This document shows, one piece after another, positions 41,101 through 50,865 of a stretch of DNA of 64,000 nucleotides. The stretch spans positions 58,985,920 to 59,049,919 of the forward strand of contig NC_087247.1 of NCBI RefSeq assembly GCF_037042905.1. Direction: 5' to 3'. A program made the position numbers and the translations under genes. The stretch is from Lytechinus pictus. Its lineage: Eukaryota; Echinodermata; Echinoidea; Temnopleuroida; Toxopneustidae. The notes beneath the pieces are model-generated. The model ran no database searches and was not told where the DNA came from. It was given only the letters and a program-made list of their open reading frames with translations. The stretch's first letter is position 1; each line of letters opens with the position of its first letter.

Positions 41101-44100
41101 AAGCTTTTTTTGGTCTAAATTGAATACTAACCTCGCAATAGTGTGAGTGTTTAGGGGGTTATTTTGCACACAGAGAAGAACTTGTTTAGGGGGTGTTTGG
41201 AAATTACTTGGTCACGCGTGTGTACAGAGACATATTTGACTGCCCCCCCCCTCCGGGTTAAATTAAGTTTTGGGTTAGTCCCCGCGATCCCCTCGCAGAG
41301 GCTCCTCGTAGTCGGACGGAGACTGCAGGGACGTGGGAGGGAGACTGGGAACGAGTTCACCACCTTCCTATACGGTACGGTCCGCGGTACGGTATGGCAT
41401 AGACAGCTGGCAGCCGTCTGTTTCGAGGAGTTTTTTAACATTTTTTTTTTTTTTTAATTTCTCCTCATACACAGACGGCTCGCTAGCGTGCAGCCACCAT
41501 TAGGGGACTTGCAATGCAAAATCCCCCCGTCGGGGCTCTTCAATTTTTGTCTTTAATGAGTAAAAATTTTGAAAATTCACGCGACCAAAATGCAAATTAA
41601 TATTCCCTCTTGGCATCAATTGCCAAAAAACGGAGAAAAATCAAGTTAAAAGGAACAAAAACAGTGACTTACCTCGGCTGTCGCGCAAATTCACTTCCCC
41701 GTTTTATCCGATCTTAAGTACATAAACATATGGCCATTGAGTCCCCTGTACAGATCGCGCTAGAACTTCGGTCTCTGTATTTGGTGAGTGAAGCCAACGG
41801 AGTTCTGGGGCCTGTTGCATGACGAGATGAGCGATACGTAGGAACGTTTCCTATCCAATCAGCACGCGATTGCGTGCTGTCGCCAAGCGGAAGACAAAGA
41901 AATCAAGATGGCGACGTAAACACGGCCGTAAGCTCTCTCATCTTTTCATAACATTTTCCTCGTTTTTTTTCATGAATTCTTCTTTAAAAATGTAATCAAT
42001 ATCGCAGAAATGTTGGGAATGGAGTTTAACTCCATGTACATGTTTTAGGGCTAGATCTTTTAGAGGGAAAGTAGAAATTTCGGGGGCGAAAGTTTCAGGT
42101 TTTGTACCCGTGCGTGTGGGAATATAGCTTAGGCTCCCAGGCGTTAGGGGAGGGACCATACTCTCTCTCTCTCTCTCTCTTAGCTGATCCCTCCACTATT
42201 TGGAGATTCCTAGGGTCCAAGGTAAACAGATATGTTCCATATACGCTGTCATTCTGGTTTAGGAGGTTTGAACCATGTCAGTACGGAATACATCAATTTT
42301 ATGGAGGAAAAAGAGAGATAATAGGAGTAAACTATTGTGTAGTTCCTTGGGCAAACAAGAGTGAAATGGTATAAGGGTGGCCTGAGTAAAGTCCTGTGGG
42401 TTGGCATTGACATATAGATCGACACATGTTGGGAAGTCCACAAGGCAGTCCTTGACTTTGCCAATAAACACTTGACGGAGATGGTCTAGCTTGGGACACT
42501 GCCCAGTAAAATGTTCCACAGTCTCGTCGGTAGATTTGCATAGAGGGCAAGTGCGGCTGGTTGATTTCTTCAGCGTGAAGAGACGACACTGTGTTAAGTA
42601 GGTGGCTGTAAGGAGTTGAGCTCTCACCACAAATGCTCTTCGTAAGACAGGAGAGAGTACACTTTTCGGGTACAGGAGTTTGGCAGAAGGAGGTATACAG
42701 TCTTGCCAGTACTTAAGAGATGGCTTGGAAAGGATTCCTTGACATGTGTTGTGTTTGGTCAGCAGGTTCACTTTGTAATTGACCAATCTCTTCCAAGATG
42801 AGTATACAGGAGGATTCGATAGAAGGCTGTGAAGATCAGGAAGATCATACTTCTTTGTTATCTCCTGCAGGAGCCGTATTGTTGGAGCGCCTAAGTTGAG
42901 GGCTTCTAAGAATGTTCTAAACTCAAAGCGTGTGTGATCGAGGTTGACGAGTTGGCCTAGAAGCAGCAGTTTCCTGAGATCTATCTGTGATGAGACTGGA
43001 AGGAGGTCAGTGAGGAGGTAGACAATCTCGTCAGCGGCAGTCTTTGGGACCCCTAGAACTTGCTTAAACAGATGGGATTGAGCCCGGTCTAACTTTACAA
43101 GCATAGATTTAGTGAACTTGTGGATAGAGGACCCATGCAGCATTCTAGGGATGCAGAAAGTTTTCCAGAGCTGGGACACCAGAGTAGGAACCAGACCTCC
43201 GGTATATGCTCCAGTACCAATGAGAGCAAAGAAAGTACGAGTTCCGGTGCCGATGATGTCGCCAGTTGGATCCAATCGTATCCCAGACTTGAGTATACCA
43301 AGATGTGGGTGACTGACTTTCTCTTCGATGGTAGCTCCGTCGACTTCCCAGGATGAGTTTGATGGTTGTTTTTTCTTGCTGCTCACAATCACTGCACTCT
43401 TAGAGGGATTTATCCTGTATTGCCATTGCCTGACATAGTCAAAGGTGGTCTCTAGCATCTGCTGAAGCTCTAGGGATGAATTACAGATGAGTGCAACATC
43501 GTCAGCTAATACGATGATTCCAGAGAAGCGACCCCCTACAGAGCAGCCAAGGTTCTTCTCTCGCATGACTTTTATGAGACCATCCACAAACACGGTGTAA
43601 AGTGTTGGTGAGAGAACGCCCCCTTGTCTTACGCCTTGAGTGACTGGTATCTGATCGCTGACTTTCCCCTTCCAGAAGACTCTGCTTTCTAGACCCTGGT
43701 ACATTGAAAGCAGCATATTCTGAATGTCAGAATCTAGCTTTGATGATCCAAGCTTGTAAAACAGCCCTCCGTGCCATACGGTGTCAAAGGCTTTTTCAGC
43801 GTCCAAAAGGGCCAAGTAGGTTGGACGATTACACAGGGAGTTGATCTCAATGAGGAGCTCCAAGGAGAGGGATGTCAGAGAACAAGAGTATCCTTTCCGA
43901 AAGCCGAATTGAAGCTCATCAGGGATGTTGCTAATGAACAACTGGCGTTCAATGTGAGGTTTAAGACATGTCTCCATGAGTTTACACAGCACAGAAGTCA
44001 GCGTGATTCCCCTGTAGTTGCGGGGGTCAAGAGGATCTTTCCCTTTCCCTTTGTGTAAAGGGAGAATAAGTCCCTCTTTGAATGACTTTGGACAGTAAGA

Positions 44101-47100
44101 GTGGAGCAAGAATGTGTTGAACAGCGTAAGAATGAGGCGTCGGGAGACATCTCCAAGGTTCTTTAGATGTTCAGGGGAGATGTTATCTATTCCGGCAGCC
44201 TTGCCGCTCTTGAGAAGTTTGATTGCCAAATCAATGTCCTGGGAAGTGAGCTGAAGACCATTGCTGATCCTTGACCCTTCGTCCTGACATGAATCAACTG
44301 AACACTCAAGTTGCTGCACCCTAGGGTCGTTGTCCAGTAGAGGGCCGGAACAGGCGGATGACAGAGCTGTGAAGTAAAGCTGCCAGCCTTGAAGCATGTC
44401 TTCTCCCTCGTAAGAATGATCATTGTATACCAGTTTGTCAGGACCAGGACAGGCGGAATCAGACCCCCGATTCATTTTCACAATGTGGTAGAAAAGCTTC
44501 TTGTTTGAAGAAGATGCTTCCTCAATTTCCTCCAATAGGTTGTTTCTTATCTCCGCTCTGGACTGACGAAGAGCCTGTCTAAAGGTCTTTTTGGCAGCAA
44601 GGTGCTCTTCTTTGGCTTGTTGTTCATTGTCAGGAGAGGAAATTAACCATGCCCTTCTCGCATCTTTGGCAGCGGCATAGACGCTGTTAACCTGAACACT
44701 CCATTCAGCTTTTCCCTTCTTGCTTCCAGAGGGGAAGGTGTGAGGTAATTCCTTGGATTTAGTCACCATGGCTTCTATGAGAGATGACAGTAAGCCTTCG
44801 GCTTCCATAGGGTGCATGTCCGTCACACTACTAATCGTTTGGAATAGTTGACATGAGACCTTTTCCATGGGCAATGTGTACAGATCGCGAATTGTGTTTT
44901 GGTCGAGACTGTGCCACTTCACCTTGAGTCTTTTAACACGATCATAGGATTGAAGACGGGATGGCTGGTCGCAAGTGTCAGCAACATCATAGGACCTGGA
45001 GGCGGTGACTAAGAGATGATCTGAGGTATTAGTAGGATCTTTCTTGGCCACCTCGACCATGCTGTACCAATGATCCTCCGTTGAAGGAACAAGAAATGAG
45101 TCAAGGCACGACTTGTGCCTACCATCGTCGGAGTGGAAGGTGTAATCTGAGGCACTGAAGTAGGCTGAGGTGAGACAGCAGAGATTTTCATGTGACATGA
45201 AATCCTTCAGAATGTGAAGTGTTGCTTTAGAGTTGGGGTGGATCAGATCAACATTCAAATCGCCCAAAATTATCGGCGAAACTCCTCTTGTATTTTCTAA
45301 TATTTGAGAAAGAAGGGAAACACATACATGGTAGTCAGTCTGATCTACTGTTGAGATCCCACAAGGAAGATAGCAGGCTATTATGGTGAAATGTTTTCCA
45401 GAGTCTTTGAGCTTGGCATCAATTGCTAACATTCTTGATGAGGGACACTTGATCTCTTTCAGGTCAGTAAATATTGATCTTCTAAAGAACAGAGCAACAC
45501 CACCTTTTCCTCTTCTTATGCGGAAATTCAGAGGGCCATCCAGTTTCTCTGCAGGCTTGAAGGAGACGGTGTGCTGATCACTCACATAATCCAGGATGTG
45601 ACAGTCTTGTTGTTGTAGCCAATGTTCTTGGATAGCTATCTAGGCATAGCACAGCGTATGCGCACACAGTCTGCTTGAAATGCTAAATTCATCCATTCCT
45701 GCGTGAACATAATTTTTTGTTACTTTTTAAAACATTCCTGTGAGTTTAAAAATAAGTATATAGTTTTAATTTCTTTACCTCCATTTTTATTGTATTGTCA
45801 ATATGCTCTGTCTCGCTTCTCACCTTTTTTCATGAAGAATTCATATTTCTAATCAATATTTAACTCCAAGCACACCGCCGGTATTTGGGGGGAAATGACG
45901 CGTGGCGCTTAACTTCGCGTATTTTTGAAAACGCCCTGAAAATGACTAAAAACATCCCCTCAGAAAAATCAACGATCCTCACATGTTACACTCTAAATAT
46001 GTGCATGAAATTTCCATATAAGGATATCGTGACCTTTCCGATCATGACCCTGTATTCTGCTTCCGTGGAAACCAATTTATGGTCACACCGCAGGCGATTT
46101 TACCGTGTGGCTTGGATTCTTCATATCTCCGGTATTCAAGTGTATTTCCGAAGAGTGAAGTACTTGTTGTAAAGGTTAGGAGTTACATTTTTTAGGGATG
46201 ATATTATTCTGTCCTGAAAATGAGTGTAACTAGCAAGGAAATGGCTTTGAATTGAGCAAACCAAATTTTGGTTCACGATTTCGAGGTACTACGCGCTTGA
46301 CTTCAATCATGGCGCATCCGCTGACTTCAGCGCAGAACATACACGAATACTCCAACTCACCGGATGGACTGCCGATGAAATTCACTCTCTTGTACACGAA
46401 CGGAAATGTCCTGGTGAGTAGATTTGTGCCGATTACGTATTCTTAATACCCGATTGATTGGATTTTTATTATGAAATGATGTGAAATGGTTGTGATTGTG
46501 ACATGAAATGTGAAAAATGTCGATCTTTTTCAAATATCTAATGAACAATTTTGCCGTGATTGTGCAGAGGGAGTGCGCGCAAAATTGCACAGCCATTTCT
46601 CCAGTCGACCGGCCACATTCGCCGACCGAATTTTTCTTTTCTGCGCATGCGCAGTTTAAGGTATGGATATTCCATTGCCTCTCTCCCTCCCTCTGGAACG
46701 ACTGTTTTCATTTTCCTCGTACGTTTTTCAAATCAATAGTTGTGTGATGTCAGGCAATTCAAGAAATTAGACTTGAAAGTCAAATTTGTCACTTTTAATT
46801 AATTGTTTGGTCATATTTACTGAATTATTTTGTCTCAATTGTGCCCATAACCAATTCTTTTCCTTTATTAATTAATTTTTTTTTAGGGGGGAGGGGGAGG
46901 GGGTGGGGGCCTCAAAGAGACATAATTACAAAAGAAACAAATTATACTTTCAAATGGGCTTTAAAAATTATTATAAGCTGCTCTTTTTGTAGTAAATCAA
47001 GATTACTTCATCTTTTGCAATACATAAAAACATTGAATTGTAATATTTCCTGCCATATTGAGACACTAGTTTGTGGTACATATAATATGAATGTCTTTCA

Positions 47101-49095
47101 AAATTTTGTACCAGTCCACCAATTAATTTTTTACTCTTACACTTTATACAAACCTGCAATCAAAAATCTACCAGGCAGATTTTGGAAAATTCTAATGAAA
47201 CAGCATCTGTTATATTATTGTTGTGCTAAAAAAAAAACTCAAGTTCAATGAATGAGGTAGAATATCTTATGCAGACTGTCCAATGGCTTTTACTATGCCT
47301 TGAATGCCCTCTTATCCCTTCTCATCAGGTTGTCCGCTCATTTGTGTCTGGCTGCAGTTTCCCCTTTCTCGATTTGATTCCCTTGGCTGTTGCTCATTGT
47401 CCTTGTCATGACCTACTTGAAATGGGATGAAGATTACAGTTATTTTTTGTTAAATTGTTTGAAGTCAGAATTCATAGAAATGTATTAAACATCAATGTTA
47501 TTAAAAATTCAATTTATTATGCTAAAATTGGGAATATATTAAAATATCTAATGAAACAGCATCTGTAATATTATTGTGATACTTGAAAGAAAACTCAAAT
47601 ACCAGCCTGGATTGACTTGTGCAGCAACTGATCATTCAATTTCAGAACTGCCAAGAACAGATATGTGCTGTCTTTGGCATGTTAATAATAATATCCTCTT
47701 TCATTAAGGTTATCTGTCCAGTGCTGTTCTTAAACTCATTTTCAGCACTGTATAGGTAAAAGATAAGTGTTGTGAAATCATAAAGTTTATCAACCTTGTA
47801 TAACCCATATGAAAGAGACAATTTGTAGGATGGTTTGATTGTTGCCGATGAATCTTTGATGAATTATGTATTAATAATTATGCATAAATTAGCTAATTTG
47901 CATAATAAATGAGCTAATTTGCATATTTGTCAAATAAGATTGTACAAAAGTGGTGAAAATTAAAGGTCTTAGTGCAAGAAAACATCTTGCCAAGTTTCAT
48001 TGCGTGAAACCTAATATAACTGGAGATATTGCATTTACGCATATTAATTAGCTCTCATTTGCATATTTTGAAGGTTTTTCTGTGGTTGCGGATGGGTGAT
48101 TTTGAATTAATAGGTCCCACTCTGACGACTATAATTCAGCAGTAACTTACTCATGTGATCCCGTTTTTGCAGACTGTGTAGAACACAAGTGCTATAGCTA
48201 TGTTTAATTGTTTTTAGACACTATATAATCATATTTTTCATGTGACAGATACTTGAATTTGCCCAAAAACGCATTTTTTGCCTTTTTAGGGCGATTTTGA
48301 TGATTTCCGGCAGGTTTTTACCCTTTTTCCGATAACTTAAATCGACCATAACTTTACCAAACATTGGTCAATTTACATGAAGTTGGTATCAAAATAAAGC
48401 TCTCACAAAGCTCTATAAGACAGAATGGATTTTGAATGGATATTAGCTAGTTTTAATTTTTGTGTGCTATCCCTACGTACGTCCAGACCAAGAAGTTGTT
48501 CTTTTAGATAGGCCATGATTGTATTGAAGCCTCTCACATTCAGAGTCCCAAGGGAGAAAGATTTGGAGGTTGATATAAAACAGTCCATGGAATTTGACGA
48601 GGGATTATCAGTTTCAGATGGTAAATGTTCATGGTCAAGGCTGCGTGAGATATTTGTAGGAGTCTTGTTATGACAGTCAATGACAGGGAATGGTCGAGTT
48701 AGTTGCTTGGTGTCTTGGATAGCTTTAGGAGATTCAGACTTGATCGTGTGCACTCTATCACCTGCTCGTGGAACATTCTGATTTCTGAGGAGATCACTGG
48801 GTCTTGGTGAGCTTTGGGGTAGGACAACAGGTGAAGAGTAGCGCTGAGAGCGTAATGGGCTCATACGTACAGTATATGTCTTTCACTCCCCAGACGCCTC
48901 CAGGCTAGGCACAACATCAACACGATTAGGCAAGAAATTCTCCCTGAATGACATTAGGGATAATTCAAAATAATAAGTGATCTTACCAAATGCAGCACAC
49001 ATACAAGATATTCCTGCAGACGCATATCGGAGTCCTGTCTCTCTCCATTCGCTCTTATTACCAGTAAATGTTGCCTTTTCTTTGGTCCCCGGCAT
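26105..49095 (-). CDS. Mitochondrial carrier B, SLC25 family, UCP/ucpB-like, six exons, 322 aa
   Basis: Exons in transcript order: 49095-48987, 36529-36370, 29110-28971, 28440-28235, 27949-27784, 26292-26105, summing to 969 nt in one frame with GT-AG borders. The start is the ATG at 49095 ([10 protein letters not shown]), the only ATG after an in-frame TAG, with A at -3. Carrier signatures PIDVTK (40-45), PTDLIR (146-151) and PVDVIK (246-251) mark the three repeats; the C-terminus ends LAGIDPI against LAGIHPI in carrier A. Exons 2-6 match carrier A exactly in length and phase, so the two arose by tandem duplication. The N-terminus is 13 residues longer. Expected role: inner-membrane metabolite or proton transport; substrate unknown. 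Introns 1 (12.46 kb) and 2 (7.26 kb) are swollen by transposons, introns 3 and 4 are only 530 and 285 bp. Confidence 0.95.
26792..27625 (+). mobile_element. Second copy of the DR1 tandem-repeat element, in carrier B intron 5
   Basis: Starts aagtggaacgccatctggca like the 15299 copy (aagtggaatgcctctggccg) and ends tgctatgcaggcgagacaaa. It holds three or four decayed units. Only one unit keeps the perfect TGACCTTTGACCT word (27228-27240); two others carry TGACATTTGACCT. Confidence 0.75.
30826..31434. mobile_element. TTAA-flanked palindromic MITE, complete copy
   Basis: TTAAAGGACAAGTCCACCCC at the left and its inverse GGGTGGACTTGTCCTTTAA at the right. The interior contains gatgacgtcatccactcact. 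Near-identical copies at 32234-32842 (opposite orientation) and 34092-34704 (same orientation). Confidence 0.9.
32234..32842. mobile_element. TTAA-flanked palindromic MITE, complete copy, inverted
   Basis: TTAAAGGTCAAGTCCACCCC at the left, GGGGTGGACTTGTCCTTTAA at the right. Its central part (gaccatagggaccgacttga) is the reverse complement of the centre of the 30826 copy, so the two form a long inverted pair 800 bp apart. Confidence 0.9.
33409..35115. mobile_element. 1.7-kb TIR element with a TTAA MITE inserted in it
   Basis: The left end TAGGGGAGATCATTGGGGTT, then agttggaa, is answered by ttccaacta then ACCCCGATCTCCCCTA at the right: inverted repeats of about 27 bp bounded by TA, as in Tc1/mariner-like elements. 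The MITE at 34092-34704 is nested inside. The frame at 34864 is short and lysine-rich with no recognisable transposase motif. Confidence 0.75.
34092..34704. mobile_element. TTAA-flanked palindromic MITE, complete copy nested in the 33409 element
   Basis: TTAAAGGACAAGTCCACCCC left, GAGGTGGACTTGACCTTTAA right, interior shared with 30826-31434. Its position inside 33409-35115 makes it the younger insertion. Confidence 0.9.
36555..36655. repeat. Hairpin palindrome at the 5' end of carrier B exon 2
   Basis: Arms gccgtcagctacagctgagc, gtac and gtacgctcagctgtagctac, gttgacggc are inverted around a ~45-bp centre. It lies about 30 bp upstream (in transcript terms) of the acceptor of exon 2. It has the size of a small MITE or of the tip of a longer element. 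Confidence 0.7.
36720..42115. repeat. Composite CpG-richer duplicated segment in carrier B intron 1
   Basis: The two ends are related direct repeats of roughly 300 bp (36720-37020 and 41820-42115); both hold aaacaagatggc/atcaagatggcg, then tttttcatgaattcttctt-like and aaatttcgggggcgaaa words. Between them, 37140-38780 and 41215-41825 are inverted copies of each other (for example gccccgtcggggggattttg against caaaatccccccgtcggggc). The middle (38.8-41.1 kb) is unique and CpG-rich. No long reading frame. It could be a complex transposon or a duplicated promoter; I cannot decide. Confidence 0.6.
37124..38660. repeat. 538-bp tandem repeat, nearly three copies
   Basis: The word gactcaatggc(c/t)atatg occurs near 37203, 37741 and 38279, spacing 538 both times. 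Copies 1 and 2 are almost identical after 37203, copy 3 has drifted (for example aaacagggaagtgaagttgc). Each unit contains a GTAAGT donor-like site on the + strand and a GTGAGTGG donor-like site on the - strand, plus TGAGTCA. An inverted partial copy lies at 41460-41825. Confidence 0.9.
42155..45640 (-). mobile_element. Non-LTR retrotransposon (LINE), 3' part, endonuclease and reverse transcriptase ORF
   Basis: The long frame at 42259-45630 is open for more than 1100 codons. It carries the distal half of an APE-type endonuclease (GDLNVDL, then SDH before the linker), a reverse transcriptase core ([26 protein letters not shown]; the catalytic LADD box in place of the usual YADD/FADD) and a C-terminal C-x2-C-x8-H-x4-C zinc motif ([18 protein letters not shown]). 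No RNase H is seen. The listed first Met region begins with GTG in context, so no true start lies here; the true start is in the 48476-48864 part. The - strand end runs into a (GA)n stretch (42161-42180), a plausible tail. Clade not assigned. The absence of stops indicates a young copy. Confidence 0.92.
42161..42180. repeat. (CT)n microsatellite at the LINE 3' end
   Basis: Twenty bases of CT; on the LINE strand this is (AG)n placed about 80 nt past the stop codon, consistent with a simple-repeat tail used by several LINE clades. Confidence 0.8.
45641..48475. mobile_element. 2.8-kb DNA transposon inserted in the LINE endonuclease
   Basis: The ends TAGGCATAGCACA and the inverse TGTGCTATCCCTA are short terminal inverted repeats with TA at each border. 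LINE coding sequence is found on both outer sides (IAIQEHWL at 45600-45637, GTLNVRGF at about 48520-48545), which fixes both edges. Inside there is no transposase that I recognise, only a short spliced-looking frame at 46309-46660 and A/T-rich sequence with repeated taatttgcat words near 47880-48070. Confidence 0.8.
46309..46660 (+). other. Candidate two-exon 5' coding piece inside the 2.8-kb transposon
   Basis: An ATG in a strong context (A at -3, G at +4) opens 35 codons (46309-46413) ending exactly at a GTGAGT donor. An acceptor TGTGCAG leads to 46568-46660, 31 codons in the same phase, ending at a GTATGG donor. Both pieces are whole codons. Further exons were not found and the 66-residue product resembles nothing I know. 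A perfect NRF-1-type palindrome TGCGCATGCGCA lies at 46642-46653. It could be the start of a decayed transposase gene or chance. Confidence 0.3.
48476..48864 (-). mobile_element. LINE, 5' part with the ORF start
   Basis: Opens at an ATG (48864, [11 protein letters not shown]), runs through a proline/serine-rich leader and reaches [10 protein letters not shown], the conserved beginning of APE-type LINE endonucleases. It stops at the inserted DNA transposon. The rest of the same element resumes at 45640. The 5' end of the LINE is not defined; it lies between here and the carrier B exon 1 donor at 48986. Confidence 0.82.
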
Positions 49096-49636
49096 TTCCT
49101 CATACTCAGTCTCACTCTCAGTCTCAGAGCGACTTCTCAAGTTCTCAGCAGCTAGCTAGCAGTGCAGTGCAGCACGTCACGCGCGCAGAGTACGTTGTTA
49201 TGGCAAGCCATCAAGAAAATTAAATATATATATTATATGCGACATTTATTTGACTCAAGTATCATATCACTATCTTTTGACACCCTTTTATTGACGTAAG
49301 TTTTCATTTAATTGTTGGAATTATTTATTCCATCGATATCATATATTTTACAAAGTATTACACAATTTCATTTTACACTAAATACTATTTTACAATATTA
49401 TTTGTTATGATAAGCGACATCTTAAAACATATATTTGACTCTATATTCAACGAAATCATTTCGCAATTTTGAGTTACTTGTAACTTATAACATTTATCTT
49501 TGATTTATTTTACAGTCTGTCATTACTGTCAAAGTATTTGACAAATTTGATGTTATTTTTTACAATATGATTTGGCGTGCCAAACATTGTCGAAATGGAC
49601 TTTGCGAGCTTCATATTGGCTGGAAGTTGTAGTATA
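49096..49636. promoter_or_regulatory. 5' flank of carrier B
   Basis: The first ~100 bases above the start codon are GC-richer (gcagcacgtcacgcgcgcag) and presumably hold the 5' UTR and core promoter; an in-frame TAG lies upstream of the chosen ATG. Beyond about 49210 the sequence is plain AT-rich DNA. No TATA box is evident. Confidence 0.35.
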
Positions 49637-50747
49637 GGGTGTCTACTCCAAGCATCCGACGGGTGCCACTTGGGCACCCTTGGGCATTTTTTATGACGTC
49701 ATAGACCACACCCACTTTTTCACATACCCCTTAAATAGGATTTTCATATTTTACGGAATTAACATGTCATGTTTGGTATCAAATTAAAAGCTAATGAAAA
49801 ATCAAATGCAAATATATTGATTAATGGGCATTTAAATCACGCATATATGTAAGTTAAAGGTCGTTTAAGGTCATAAAAGGTCAAATTGCCTTACAAATAT
49901 GAGTAAGACATATAATGCAGAACATACCATGCTTTAAATACAAACAAGTTAGGTAGGCCTATTATATGCATTGTTTAAGGTTAAGTTTGAGAGTGTGAAT
50001 ATTAAGAATCTGATGGATGATACCTCGGCATCTTGAGGAATTTTCATTTTTCTGACGTCATAAACCACACCAATTTCAGTTACATTCCTCTTAAATATGA
50101 CCTTTCTATTTAGCAGAATAAACATACGGAAATCACATCAAATAAAATGCAAAATAAAATCCATATAATATGAATCGCTACGCATTTAAAACGTGTCCAT
50201 CGGTAATTATAGGTCATTTAAGATCATAAAAGGTCAAATTGGGTCACAAAATGTAAGTAATGCAAAAACTCATGTTTGGGATACAAACAAGTTGGGGATT
50301 ATTTATGTAGGTCTATTTTTGGCTGAAAGTTATGTTGAGGATGTGCATGCAGATTAAGAATCTGACAAAGGCCACTTTGGCAACCTTGGGCAACGTCATT
50401 TTCTGACGTTATAAACCACACCATCCTTTTCACATAGGTCAACTTCTTAATTATGACTTATCTAGTGTATATCATGTTTGATATCAAATTAAAGCTTATG
50501 GAAAATGGAATGTACATTTAAATGTTAGAGAAAAAAAGAATATGTAAAGGTGGCTATTAAGTCATTTACACGCATGGAAGGTTGATGGTCGCTCGAGTTT
50601 CACAGGACTTTATACAAAACGTTTAATTTATCATTTTGTATCAAATCATTTCATGGGATTCCAAATAATCTACACCAATTTAACATTTTACACCATGTCC
50701 TGTTATATTCCTCTTACAACTACCCTCTGTACCATACCTCTTCGACC

Positions 50748-50865
50748 AGGGGCTCATTGCAGAAAGAGTTGCGTTTAAACGCAAGTCAAAAAATCAATCG
50801 CAAGTCCCAAATGCACGCTGTTGATTGGTTGAAAATCAAGTTGCGCATGATTTTTAGAAAGGGAA
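50748..50865. mobile_element. Short MITE fragment with a 16-bp palindrome
   Basis: Contains TTGCGTTTAAACGCAA (50769-50784, a perfect palindrome) followed by a tail with ttgattggttgaaaatcaag. It replaces the missing outer end of the transposon copy at 50865-52224. Confidence 0.5.

Noticed and set aside
36720..42115. LTR retrotransposon flanked by direct repeats
   Set aside because: The ~300-bp ends are only loosely similar, lack TG...CA termini and a clear target duplication, and no gag or pol frame lies between them.
42102..44058. Several + strand frames across the LINE
   Set aside because: Antisense shadows of the long reverse-transcriptase frame.
46841..47251. 136-codon frame in the 2.8-kb transposon
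   Set aside because: Composition is biased by a poly-G run and AT-rich DNA, no transposase motif (DDE/DDD) is visible and no splice support was found.
48883..49140. Longer N-terminus for carrier B beginning at 49140 (RSRSETESETEYEE)
   Set aside because: The apparent first codon is TTG, no ATG exists between it and the upstream in-frame TAG, and the downstream frame past 48987 is intron; the ATG at 49095 is used instead.
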